Part shown: positions 11,212 through 21,805 of the stretch, piece by piece
Layout of the letters: every line of letters begins with the position of its first letter
Position numbering within the stretch: position 1 is the stretch's first letter
Source: Iris pallida
Lineage: Eukaryota > Streptophyta > Magnoliopsida > Asparagales > Iridaceae
Assembly (NCBI GenBank): GCA_029216955.1
Contig: JANAVB010029819.1
Location: 35,639,331 to 35,703,330 of the forward strand
DNA length: 64,000 nucleotides
Reading direction: 5' to 3'
The notes under the pieces: model-generated
Seen by the model: only the letters and a program-made list of their open reading frames with translations
Databases searched by the model: none
What the model was told of the DNA's origin: nothing
Position numbers and translations under genes: made by a program

Positions 11212-12553
11212 CTTATAAGAGAATACATCGACGTCTTTGCATGGAGCTATGAAGACATGACAGACCTGGATCCTAAAGTCGCCATGCACCGCCTGAATAT
11301 TTCGTCTAAAGCTAAGCCAGTAAAGCAGCAACAACGACGATTCCGACCAGATGTCATGGAGGCCATCAAAAATGAAGTCAAGAAGCTCATTGCCAGTGGA
11401 TTCATTCGCGAAGAACAACACCCTGACTGGGTTGCCAACATCGATCTAGTCATAAAAAAGAACGATAAAGTTCGAGTTTATATCGATTACCATGATTTGA
11501 ACTCTGTATGCCCGAAGGATGAGTTCCCTCTACCGATCACCGACGTAATGATCGACAAAACTTACGGCTTCGAGCGGGTGTCCTTTATGGATGGGTTCTC
11601 AGGCTATAACCAGATCAAGATGTTTCCCGACGATGAGAAGCACATATCTTTTCGAACACCGTTGGGGGTATACTGCTATACGGTGATGGCCTTCGGATTA
11701 AAAAATGTAGGGGCGACATACCTGCGAGCCATGAACACAATTTTTTGCGTTCATTTATGCAAAACAGTGGAGTGCTACGTAGACGATATCGTAGTTAAAA
11801 TTCGTCTCAAGGGCAACCACCTCCAAGACTTGAGAATGGTGTTCGAACTAATGCGTGCACACCAACTCAAGATGAATCCAAACCAGTCTTTTTTGGGAGT
11901 ATCCAGTGGCAAGTTCTTTGGTTTCGTCATCACTTCAAAGGGTATACATTTGGACCCGGAGAAAGTGAAGGCTATCCTCGATATGCATCCTCTAAGAAAT
12001 CTCAAAGAGCTACGCGGACTACAAGGAAGGCTCGCCTACATTAGAAGATTTATTTTGAATCTCTCTGGAAGGTGTCACCTATTCACTCAGCTCATGAAGA
12101 AGGGCGTATCTTTCGTCTGGACTGAACAATGTCAACATGCGTTCGACGACATCAAGGCATATCTCACAAGCCCACCAGTATTGGTAGCTCCAATAATGGG
12201 GAAGCCTTTCTTACTATATGTCTATGATATGGACCATTCTCTTGGCGCCCTCCTAGCTCATAGGAATGAAGGCGGCCATGAACAGGCAATCTACTACCTC
12301 AGCCGCACAATGGTGGATGCCGAGCACAGATACACACATGTGGAGAAGAAATGCCTTGCACTAGTATTTGCCATCCAGAAGACACGCCACTGTGTGTTTG
12401 GGCAGACTATCTACATCATATCTAAAGTCAATCCTCTCATAATACTCATGACTAGACCATGTTCTCTCAATTCCCGTTTAGCTACATGGGCAATGCTATT
12501 GACTCCGTATGATATGCTCTTCGTTCCTCAGAAGGGAGTAAAGGCCAAGCATT
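11212..12553 (+). pseudogene. Tat-A reverse transcriptase and RNase H
   Basis: Best preserved part of Tat-A: 446 codons without a stop. Motifs in order: FIREEQHPDWVANI, DEFPLPITDVMID, FMDGFSGYNQI, TVMAFGLKNVGATY, the catalytic YVDD box at 11776-11787, LGVSSGKFFGFVITSKGI, then the tether and Ty3-type RNase H with LLYVYDMDHSLGALL, AIYYLSRTM and EKKCLALVFAI. It would copy element RNA into DNA in virus-like particles. The polyprotein upstream has stops, so it could not be made intact. It ends in a one-base frameshift near 12548 that moves the downstream RNase H into another frame. Confidence 0.88.
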
Positions 12554-13400
12554 AGCTGATTTCCTGGCAGCTCATCTGGTGCCAGAATCTTCCAAACTCT
12601 ATGACGAAATTCTCGATGAAGTACTAGAGTCTAACATCGTAACTGAAGAAATTCCCATTTGGCAAATGTTCTTTGACGGTGCATCAAGAATAGGACCCAA
12701 AGGAAATATTATGGCTGGAGTAGGTGTCGTGCTCGTGTCACCTGATCATCTGGTTATACATCGTGCATATTCTTTCGTGGAACCATGCACCAACAATATG
12801 GTCGAATATATTGCCCAATTAATTGTTCTGCAACTGGCAAAACAACTAGGAGTTGACTATCTAGAAGCGTACGGTGATTCCAAGCTAATAGTTTGTCACG
12901 TCCGAGGGGATTATGAAGTTCGTCACGAAGATCTCATCCCCTATCACAGAGCAAAAATTGAGTTGGCGTCTACTTTCGTTGGATTCTTCATCGAGCACGT
13001 ACCTCAACTACAGAATATAGAAGCAGATGCTCTAGCCGGTCTCGCTGCTTCCTTGACCGTTTCTACCAATACTCAGCAGTCGATCACAGTGTCTGGTCGA
13101 GAACTATTCTGTGTGAAAGATGTCTTGCATATTCATCATAGTTATATAACGAAAACAAGCGTCGATATTAAAGATTGGAGATTCCCTTTCATAGACTATG
13201 TTGTCTATGGATTCCTCTCCGAGGCCCCAAAGGAAGCAGTGTCTATCCAAAGGCGATCCCTCAGATTTTACTATTATACAGCTACCAAGATGCTGTACCA
13301 GCGCTCTTACGATAGGCTACTGTTACGATGTTTATCAGACACAGAAGCCAAACATGTACTCTGAGAGGCTCACGATGTAGTTTGTGGTGCACATCAACCA
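12554..13400 (+). pseudogene. Tat-A second (archaeal-type) RNase H and integrase N-terminus
   Basis: A second RNase H after the Ty3-type one, which is diagnostic of the plant Tat clade. The catalytic carboxylates are visible: FFDGAS, VEYIAQL (normally the Glu of the second motif), GDSKLIV and EADALAGL. It is followed by a linker (RRSLRFYYYTATKMLYQRSYDRLLLRC) that leads to the integrase zinc-binding domain, where GAHQPGP gives the second His of the HHCC finger. A stop lies at 13362-13364, and the finger region around 13410-13480 is further damaged by small indels. Confidence 0.82.
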
Positions 13401-14432
13401 GGCCCAAATTACAAGATCACCTCAATTGAATAGATTATTACTGGCCCACAATGATAGCAGATGCTGTTGAATATACAAAAAAAGTGTAGAGCTTGTCAGT
13501 TCTACGACGATTTCATTCATCAACCTTCAGAGATTCTACACCCGACGACAGCATCTTGGCCGTTTGAAGCCCGGGGCATGGACGTTATAGGACCAATCAG
13601 CCCGCCATCCTCCAAAGGACATCAGTTCATCCTAGCCATAACCGATTACTTCTCTAAATAGACGGAAGCTATACCGCTCACCGAAGTGAAGGCATCGAAC
13701 GTGATCAATTTCTTCAAACATCACTTCATCTACCGCTTTGGCCTACCTCGTAGGATCATCCATGATAATGGTCCACAATTCATAAGCCATACATTCTATC
13801 GGTTCTGCGATAGAAATCGAATCCAGAACATAGCCTCTACTGCCCACAATCTAGCGGCTAACGGGCTAGCAGAAACCTTCAATAAAGCCATCATAAAACT
13901 TTTCAAGAAGTTCGTATCTTCAAACAAGAGCGATTGGAATGAGAAGCTCGGTGAATGTCTATGGGTCTATTGTACAACAGTTCGGACTCCAACAGACAGT
14001 ATGCCCTTTTCTCTGATTTATGGGAGCGAAGCAGTTCTTCCGCTAGAAATCCAGATTCCTTCTCTTCGAATAGCCTTAGCCAGTGAATTGAATACCGAAG
14101 AAAGCTACCATCTGCGACTCCAGGATCTCGAAGCACTAGACGAAAAATGCTTGTTAGCTGAGCAGCGTATTGAGCTATACCAAGCACGCCTTTCTAGAGC
14201 CTTTAAGAAAAAGGTAAAGAAAAGAATCTTCCAAGTCGGCGACCTAGTGTTAGCAGTGAGAAGACCAATGGTCATGATGCACAAAACAAAAGGAAAATTC
14301 TAGCCTAAATTGAAAGGTCCTTTCATCATAGAATCAGTGTATTCTAATGGTGCGTACCGACTAACCAAGCCTGATGGTGACTTGCTCATGATGCCTATCA
14401 ACGACAAGTTCCTAAAGAAATACTATGTGTAA
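13401..14432 (+). pseudogene. Tat-A integrase
   Basis: CRACQ at about 13489 is the CxxC half of the HHCC finger. The core follows: GMDVIGPISPP, FILAITDYFSK, IIHDNGPQFIS and NGLAETFNKAI give the D, D and E of the DDE triad. The C-terminal part reads GDLVLAVRRPM and GAYRLTKPDGDLLMMPIN and ends KKYYV with TAA at 14430-14432. In-frame TAG stops at about 13660 and 14301, and frame damage around 13410-13480, make it non-functional. The C-terminus aligns closely with that of Tat-B, which ends at 31916. Confidence 0.85.
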
Positions 14433-14510
14433 CCTTTTTACGAAATGTTTACATATGTTCAGTCATGTAAATGTACAGTACGATGTTTATATGATTCGAA
14501 AAATTATCAA

Positions 14511-14996
14511 ACTATTATCCGTATTTCAAGAGTCTAGAATACGCCCTGGATAATAGGTCCTCTAAAATTTCCCCAGTAGAATAATTCCCGTTTTTGACTC
14601 TGTCCAAACTCGGTTTGACGAAAACAAGTCACGTTCCTATTACCTCTGAATTGTTTTCTGATAATTATTTCCCCAATAAAATGATTATGTTTTGCCATGT
14701 CCATATAACCTCTGAGCAAAGCATTCATCAAGGATAATCACGTCCATATTACCTCTGAATTATCCACTCCCACTAACGTTATATATCTTTCCATGTTCAT
14801 ATTACCTCTGGTCAGATGTAGAACATCCGCTGCTATTACGTCCATATTACCTCTACTAGCAGCATCGTTCAACTTATTATCTATATTCGAATAACTTGAA
14901 TATAAAACGGATAATAGGTCCACATCAAAATTCTCCAGTAGAATACCTACCAGAAATATCCTTGCTACGTCCATACTACCTCTAGTTCCGATATTT
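14511..14996 (-). repeat. Hairpin array A: conserved core, variable stems
   Basis: The noncoding gap between the pol stop and the antisense gene holds six copies of a core reading AGAGGTAATATGGAC on the minus strand, each in the loop of a different perfect or near-perfect stem: GAAAACAA/TTGTTTTC (14620-14658), ATGTTTTGC/GCAAAGCAT (14687-14724, one T-G pair), GGATAAT/ATTATCC (14732-14765), TATATCT/AGATGTA (14782-14820, one T-G pair), GCTGCTA/TAGCAGC (14829-14863), AAATATC/GATATTT (14954-14996). Two more hairpins without the core share the right arm GGATAATAG (14512-14556) or GATAATA (14875-14916), and each is followed by a CCAGTAGAATA block. Function unknown. Confidence 0.85.
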
Positions 14997-15061
14997 AATA
15001 AAACCACATTCACTTCTGAAAAGTTTCTTTATTTCTTTACGAAAAAAGTACAAGAGCCGTG

Positions 15062-16905
15062 ACGGCTGGAAAAAAAAGAAGAGAACAAAGTTATGGCAGC
15101 CTGAGCCAAAGAATCCTTCTGTTCAGATGTCGCCGCCCTCAAGTCGGCTTCCAGTTGGGCAATCTCGTTCTTGAATTGTGCAATGTGATTATACCTCTCG
15201 GTGATTTGTCTTCTGTGCAGAACAGGGATGGCGGGCTCCGTTCTTTAGCATCCCGAAATCGAGCTACCTGACCCTCCAGGTCATTATAACTTTCCTCAGA
15301 GTATTAGCCCGCTCTTCATAGACGATAATGCTCTCGACGGATGCCACTTGGCACTCTGCAACAGCCTTTACAGGGCCGAAGGCGGCATTCTGATTCAGGA
15401 CTCCAGGAAGCTTCACTTTCAATACAGAGTAGAAAACTTTGACGACTTCCTGGGCCATCTCATCATCTTCCATGGAGGTCGTCGGAGAGGAGGCTTAGAA
15501 AGTTTCTTCCGCTCCAAGAAGGAATACCTGACAAGAAGCCGAACCTGATAAAAAAATATATATACATCAGCAACCAAAAAAGAAGGAGAGAAATACGAAA
15601 GAAGTTGTAATTTTGTACCTTCGGCTTGCTTAACTCCAGCCTGGACTACGCCATCAGTCTTGGCTTCAAGGAAACCAAGAACAGGCTCAGACTGTTCAAG
15701 AAGAATAATATCAAGGCCCTGAGTGGCATATGGCCTGATATCCTTCACAACCTCAACCGGAACAGGAGCGGATTCAGCAACAGCCCCCTCAGCAGGCTGC
15801 TCAACTTCTCCTTCTGTAGCCGATACCGGCTCACTAACAGCTCCCCCCACGCCAGCAAAATTGGAGGAGCCGGGAACAACTTTTGTCCTTTTTCGAATGG
15901 CGGGGACTATCTTCGCGAGGGGTTCTCTCCCCTTATCTGCGAGGGAACATACAGTCGTGGTTAGCCTTACAAGGAGCACGCAAAATCGAAGTCGAAAAAT
16001 CTCATCCAAAGAGAGGCGCAAAGATGACATACCCACAGGAGGATGGGCTAATTGGACTTGATTTTCGTCCAACTCCCTCATCATGACTCCAATCGCAGAC
16101 ATATCCCCGGGAGAAATGTCATAAGAGGGACTGGTCCTCTGGTTGTCATCATGGTCGGGGCCTTCGCCCTGATCATCCCGTCGCTCAACTCTTACAACCG
16201 AAGAAGACCCTCCCTCATCCATCGGCTGAGGATGGGCAGGGGACACCGTTGTTGCATCCACCTCCTCAGATGAAGAGGCACTAGCCTCAGCTACAACTTC
16301 AGTGTCCTGTGCAAAGGACAAACGCAAAGGTGAGAAAGCTTCTAAGGGCTTGACCAGAACAGCTATGGAGTCTAGGAAGGGATCTACCTCCCGAATAGTA
16401 ATGGCCCGTGACGTCGTTCCTTCTCTTCCAGTTTGTCGGGAGGACCTTCTCAAGGGAGGCGAGCTAGCACCCACTTCCTTGGCTCTCCTCAGGGCGAAAG
16501 TTTTATTCCCCTGCTTTAAAGTTGGCTTCTGGACCAATTTAGATGAAGCTTTACTCTTTTGAGGAGGGTTGAGAGGAGAAGAGTCATCATCTTCTGTTTC
16601 CTCCTTTGAAGACACTGTTGGCTGCCTAAGGATAGCTTTTGGCCGCGGTTTTACGACTGGCTTCACGGCGGGAACAACACTCTCATTCCTACGGCCCTTC
16701 GGCACCTTTTTTGCAGGAAGGGGGCCAAACCGAGTCCCCGATATCAAGCTCTGTTCACGATCATACCGTAGATGAAAAGTATTGATCTGAACATAAAATT
16801 TGGCAACAACGTAGCACAAATGGGTCTCATGCTTATCCAAGGACAGAGTGAAAATTGCCCCCGTGCACCCGGTGTTTTACTTAACAAAATGCCTGAAAAT
16901 TGGCT
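15062..16905 (-). pseudogene. Tat-A antisense gene, C-terminal part (degenerate)
   Basis: The main open stretch is 16840-15419 (473 codons, minus). Its first part, AKFYVQINTF..YDREQSL, aligns with ARFYTSICSF..YSMQGSL of the Tat-B antisense protein (about 20860-20920), and homology extends upstream past a stop to about 16905 (TGAIFTLS against TGARFTIS). Then come Lys/Pro-rich and acidic Ser-rich low-complexity segments (KPVVKPRPK, EETEDDDSS). The end, spread over several frames down to about 15062, reads like a coiled coil (YNHIAQFKNEIAQLEADL). The N-terminal half present in Tat-B is not found here, so this copy seems internally deleted. The gene runs against pol, as reported for some Tat elements such as maize Grande. 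Function unknown. Confidence 0.7.
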
Positions 16906-17232
16906 TTTGAAAATAAAACGAGAAAAATTACAATAAGTACAAATTGTTCTGGGAAGTATTGCTATAGAAGTCTGATCTGAAAGCGATCACTTTGTTCCTT
17001 GGACCATACGATGATGATGAAGATCACTGCTAGAAGATGAACAACTGGAAGAACTAAGTCACCAGAAAGGTATCGACGTACTTGGGCACTGATGGCGAGG
17101 TCGAATGCTTTCCTGCTTTGCTTCACTCTGTTCTGGAAGAAAAGTTGAAGAAGAATGCTCTCGGGGAATCAAAATTTCTGGGCTCTGATCTCTATGTATT
17201 CTCCTCCGTCCCCGTGTGTGTGAAAAATAAGT
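16906..17232 (-). other. Residual 5' region of the Tat-A antisense gene
   Basis: Between the homologous coding part and the minus-strand TATA box. I find no convincing first exon and no ATG in good context. A possible splice acceptor on minus (TTTTCAG near 16902) sits at the start of the homology. Probably leader and intron remnants. Confidence 0.4.
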
Positions 17233-17243
17233 CTATTTATAGG
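17233..17243 (-). promoter_or_regulatory. TATA box of the Tat-A antisense gene
   Basis: CCTATAAATAG read on the minus strand, pointing towards the Tat-A antisense gene and away from the one at 18105. Confidence 0.6.
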
Positions 17244-18104
17244 CTTGGCTTTTTGTGCGTAAAACTCAGCAAAAGTTCTGACTTTACGCTAATAACTGCC
17301 ATCCATAACTGAAGTCATCCTTTACACACGTTGACACATGTCCCATTATCTCAAAAAATAGGATGCACGTATATACGTTCTTCGAGATATGTGGTATGAA
17401 AGCCACATAGGCAAACCACGTTCCAAAGTAGTCAGGAAGGATCGGGCGTAAAACTAGCCCAAATATACTCTGAGCGTAAAGTAGTAGACTAGGCGTAAAA
17501 TAGCCCTAAAATGGACCTCTCGTGTAAAGTGGTTGATAAAACAACCTTGAGCGTAAAGGTAGCCCAAATAAACTTTATGCACACGTCAACTTTGAACGTA
17601 AAAAGGCTCATATAGTATTCATGCGTAAAAGAAGCCATCTTGTGAGCGTAAAATAGCTCAGTCCACGTACTAAACGACAAATATTGATTTCTATGTAAAA
17701 CAAATACCTTCGAATCCTGTGTTATACGCCGTCAGTAGATCTTTATGTCAGATCCATTATTACTTTGCATTAAATGCATGATTTGACAGCCTGTCTTAAG
17801 CGTAAAGTAGTCGGCTTGCCCCTGGCGTAAAATAGCTGACCTGTCTCTGGCGTAAAGTAGCTGACTTGTCCCGGGCGTAAAACAGCTCATTTTGAGTGTA
17901 AAAGTTCTATCTCTTTGACTAAGTCTATGAAGCATTTTTTTACGCTCCTACAAGACCCCCTTCAAAGTTTTCAAATATTTTCAAAATTTGAAATACTTTG
18001 AACAAAAGCGTAAAATTCGGGATATCCAACGATCATTCGCGTAAAAATAGGGATACCTAACCGTCGGCGTAAAAATTGGGAATTTGAATCGATTCAAAAA
18101 TCTC
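17244..18104. repeat. GCGTAAA-motif region between two divergent promoters
   Basis: No gene. About 18 copies of GCGTAAA or close variants are scattered here, many in the loop or arm of short inverted repeats: GCGTAAA/TTTACGC (17257-17289), GGGC-GTAAAACTA-GCCC (17444-17460), GGC-GTAAAATA-GCC (17492-17505), TGAGC-GTAAAATA-GCTCA (17643-17660). No LTR ends (TG..CA with a repeat partner) were found here, although each Tat copy should have a 3' LTR in this area. Confidence 0.7.
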
Positions 18105-18112
18105 TATAAATA
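18105..18112 (+). promoter_or_regulatory. TATA box of the Tat-B antisense gene
   Basis: TATAAATA, 95 bp upstream of the ATG at 18208, with a CT-rich leader between. Confidence 0.7.
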
Positions 18113-18207
18113 GAGCTTTTCGAGTTCGATAAGGACTTTACTTGTCTCTTTGCAATCCCGAATCTCTTTGTCCCCCCTTTTTTTGAAATCTCTCTCACTT
18201 TAACTCG

Positions 18208-18349
18208 ATGGCTCCCAAGAAAACCACCACCGACAACAAGGGGAAGAAACCCGCCGTTGACTCTTCATCGGCCGACTGTGAACAAACTCCCATTCGATCA
18301 TCGTCACCACTCCGACAACCCAATCCCGCCGTAGCTCCACCTATGAAGG
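18208..18349 (+). pseudogene. Tat-B antisense gene, exon 1
   Basis: Starts MAPKKTTTDNKGKKPAVD and encodes 47 residues, basic and then Ser/Pro-rich. The predicted donor is G|GTAAAA at 18349/18350, leaving one base of a split codon. The acceptor at 18816/18817 restores the frame. The Tat-C copy (48582-48480) also starts with a short basic MSPK exon and splits its codon at the same phase, which strongly supports the intron. Tat-B's gag-pol is on the opposite strand. Confidence 0.72.
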
Positions 18350-18816
18350 GTAAAACCCTATCTTTTGGCCGGAATATTCATCGGAGAAGAAGAAGACAAC
18401 CTAAATTTTCAGATTTCACGCCCACGTCATTCGTGTTAGCGTAGAAACTGAAATAACAAAATACGCCACGTTGTACGTGTCAGCTTAAAAAAAGAAATAC
18501 GCCCACGTTATACTTGTCAGCGTAAAATTCGAATTACACTCATGTCTATTCATGTCAGCGTAAAATACGCCCACGATATACGTGTCAACGTAAAAGTTTG
18601 AATTACGCTCATGTCATATTCATGCCAGCGTAAAATTTTCAAAATACGCTCACTTTAGCATGTGCTAGCGTAAAATAAAAATTTTTGTAAAACAAAGACT
18701 TTTTCAAAATTAAAATTTTTTAATTAATTTTAGTAAGCGTAAAAGTCAATGTCTTTACTCATAAAATTTCAAATTAGATTTTTCACTAACTTGATCTCTC
18801 TTTTTCTTTTTGTCAG
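18350..18816 (+). other. Intron 1 of the Tat-B antisense gene, with six GCGTAA hairpins
   Basis: 467 bp, GT at the donor and TTTTTGTCAG at the acceptor. It contains six hairpins of one design: outer arms TTACGCT/AGCGTAA, inner arms that differ but pair (CATG/CATG, CAC/GTG, CACG/CGTG), and a 2-3 base bulge on the 3' side. Positions: 18462-18487, 18498-18524, 18534-18563, 18566-18592, 18603-18633, 18645-18672. The one at 18603-18633 has 11 paired positions around the bulge. Confidence 0.75.
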
Positions 18817-21480
18817 TGGATTTACAAGCTCATCCTCTTGAAGAAGTTTTTGGCTCATCAGCTGGCATGGTGGGCTCGAACTATCTGGAGGATTTATCTC
18901 ATGTCAAATTTCCTCAATCCAACCCTGAATACCCTGCAGAGAGAGCACAGCTGGTATCTGCCCAAGGAGATAGGATGCTATTATCCATGATCGACGGGGA
19001 AGTGCTGGTGTCACTAGACAATCAATAATTCTTAAAGCCAGCTTTCTTATTCGGGGATGCTATAGATTTCAAATCTCAAACTCATCCCAAAAAGGAGGCC
19101 TGGGTATTTAGATCTGGAGAAAGGGTGAGGTATCTTCCTGACATGGACAGGGATTACCCTTTATCTGCTTTCTTCTATGCTAGCCATCACCGTCAAATGC
19201 TATGGAATTTGACTCCCAATAGCTATGGTAGACCAGGTAGGATCATTTTCAGAAGAGAAAGAGCAAATGACATGGGTTATCACATTAGCACTCCCTGTGG
19301 TGGTGTCATTCCATTTTCTAGTCTATTGCCCGGGTTTACACCGAGTGAGGACTCACTTCTCATCCAGCCAGTACAAATTCCCATGTTCATAAATAAATTT
19401 TTAAGGGAAGGAGTCTTATATCCTCAAACCAACCCAAGGCTGACAGGGTGGCTAACCCCTTACAGTAGTAACTGGATCCAGATCAGTAATTGGGTCATGA
19501 AGCAGTTTAAAACAGAATTAGACGATATTGGCCTGTATGAAGCGGTAGCCTCTACCAGTTATGGCATTCCACCGAACAGCAACTTATTTCTAGCTTTACT
19601 AGAATTGTATATGAGTTCGACAGGAACTTTTGTAACTCTACACGGCAAGATGGGCCTTGCTTTGCATAAGATGCAATTCATTTCAAAACTGCCAATGGGC
19701 GAATTCCCTTATGAAGAATACATTCCTTCCAATCGAGAATTAGCAGAAGTTCGAGAAAAGAGCCCCGAAATGGTGCAAGTCTATGAAGAACTTATGTGCC
19801 ATTATCTGATTTGTACCAGTATATACGAAACGGGGTCACATTTGGCATACATAACCAAATGGACAAACTATCTATTTTACCATGAAAATAGAGTGTCCAA
19901 GACTGAGAAGAGCAGGTTTCGAGAAGACAAAACTCAAACCATTAGACCTTGCTCAATAATTCATGCAGATGTAATCCAAGAGTTTATGGCTTCTCAGAAA
20001 GCTCGCGACCAATATCTGTCAACCAAAACCGGAGACATCCCTGCGGGGACTGAGGCTTTAAGCTACCTGAGGCAGGGTAGTCAGAAAATGTCAAAGAAGG
20101 CCTTGCTGACAGGCTTCCTATCCTTATGGCTACGAAGATGGGTCGTGCCAGGAATCAGTACCGTGGACAGGATTCACCGTAATGTATTGTGGCCAGCGGT
20201 ACGTTTAGTATTCAAACACAGAATCAACTTGCTGTCGGCAATGGTATGCCGAATAAATGCAGGTCTACGGTCTTTTGGTGAAGAGTTGATTAATAATGCT
20301 CCTCATCGAGACAATTTTCCAAGGATGGAGCTATCCTACACCTATCTGATGGGTTGGTTACTACACCACAATTGTAATTTGCTTCCACCGGGCCCTGAGG
20401 ATGAAGCGAGGATTTTCTTCCAAAAATTTAGCAAATCCACATGGAGAGCTACAACGGTGGCAGACACACGAGCAACATTAAATTACTCTCACGGCTGGAA
20501 CTTCTTCTACACAAGGCCACCAGTTCCAGTCGACTGCCTTAGTGTACAATTTGAAGATAGAGTAGATAGATCAGCTTTATTACCAAGATCTGTCTTCCGA
20601 TGGCTGGCGTACATCCGACCCTCCCATCTGATGTACAGGAATGAAGATTACTGCACGTTTGAACCTTACCTACCAAGTAGGTTTGCTCGCCAGTTTGGAT
20701 ATGACTAACTTTATGGTGGCAGTCCTTCTACCAGCTTCTATCATTATGGAAAGCTGATTGACGGTGCACGAGCATGGAGATATTTTAGCACTGCATGTAC
20801 TGGTGCTAGATTCACCATATCTACAGCCACTAGTACAACTGAGCTACGTATACTTCACATATATGCTCGTTTTTATACATCTATTTGCTCCTTCAAAGAC
20901 GGTTATAGCATGCAAGGAAGTCTGCGATGGGCACATAAGGGAAATATTGAAGAACCCATCAGAATAACTCCTTACGTACCAGACAATACTTCAGCTATAG
21001 ATGAATTTCTGATAGTAATTCCTAGAGGAGCTGGGGAGATAGCCGCGGGACCAATAGTTATTGGAAAAACCCGCAAACGAAAGCAGACTACAGCTACCAC
21101 TCTTCCAGTGAAGTCTCCCGAGGAGAAGAAGAAGACTACTACTAAAGGACCTTCTAAACCCAAAGCCTTTATTCCAGAAGATGACATCTCGGTCGAAGAG
21201 GACCAACTTGTTGCTTCCCCTTCAGTCCATCCGGGAGAAGGGTCTTCAATACCTCAACCAGCAGCAGCATCAGAAGTTGTAAAATTTTTATCTCCTGGAC
21301 GCCTTAGCTCCTCACTCCATTTATCTTTGCCGCGAAAGGCACAAGTTACGGAGGATACTACTACTGCACACATTGCTAATCGAGACCAGATCCCATCAGA
21401 CGAGCCGGCTCTCACTTTTGATGATGATGACTAGGATGGTGATTATGATTCATACCTTGAACAAAATGCACATATTCCAG
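18817..21480 (+). pseudogene. Tat-B antisense gene, exon 2
   Basis: One frame of about 888 codons broken by stops at 19026-19028, 20706-20708 and 21432-21434. It starts VDLQAHPLEEVFGSS, matching the Tat-C exon 2 start VNMFVPDLEGIPFGS. The middle (19125-20708, 527 codons open) is a globular domain I do not recognise: notable are LSAFFYASHHRQMLWNL, GYHISTPCGGVIPFSSLLPG and FRWLAYIRPSHLMYR. A Lys/Thr-rich and acidic tail follows from 21050 (KKKTTTKGPSK, EDDISVEEDQ). No transposase, polymerase, protease or membrane segment is evident. The predicted end is G at 21480 followed by GTACTAAG. Related at the protein level to the Tat-A antisense fragment. Confidence 0.72.
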
Positions 21481-21551
21481 GTACTAAGCAAAACCTATAC
21501 GAAATTATGTATCATGATTTTGTATATTAACTTATTTTGTTCATTTTGTAG
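21481..21551 (+). other. Predicted intron 2 of the Tat-B antisense gene
   Basis: 71 bp from GTACTAAG to TCATTTTGTAG. It is AT-rich, and removing it keeps one reading frame (phase 1 again) from exon 2 into the acidic exon 3. Confidence 0.6.
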
Positions 21552-21805
21552 ATATCATCATTACACCAAAACTCGTGGCTCCTCCTCTTCCTCAAGAAGA
21601 TATCCATGAGGAAAACGAGGAATCTGATGAAGAGGCTTCTTCTTCAGACGAAGTAGAAGTAATCCAACCAGAAAATGAGCAACCAGAAGTACAGAAAGAG
21701 CTTGAATCAAAGGTTGAAACAGAGGTTGAAAAAGAGGCTCAGCCCGAATTATCTTCTCGTATTGACGACCGAGAAAAAGAACAAGCTGTAGAAAAACCAA
21801 CTACA
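21552..21805 (+). pseudogene. Tat-B antisense gene, exon 3 (part before the Copia insertion)
   Basis: Encodes a very acidic stretch (EENEESDEEASSSDEVEV, VETEVEKEAQPEL). The frame is cut by the Copia element and continues at 29566 after one copy of the CTACA duplication (EKPTT, then DHEAAVEGG). Confidence 0.7.
21801..21805. repeat. Target site duplication CTACA (left copy)
   Basis: Repeated at 29561-29565. Confidence 0.93.

Noticed and set aside
17244..18104. CRISPR-like array because of the regularly repeated GCGTAAA
   Set aside because: The repeats are only 7-10 bp, spacing is irregular, and the setting is a plant retrotransposon.
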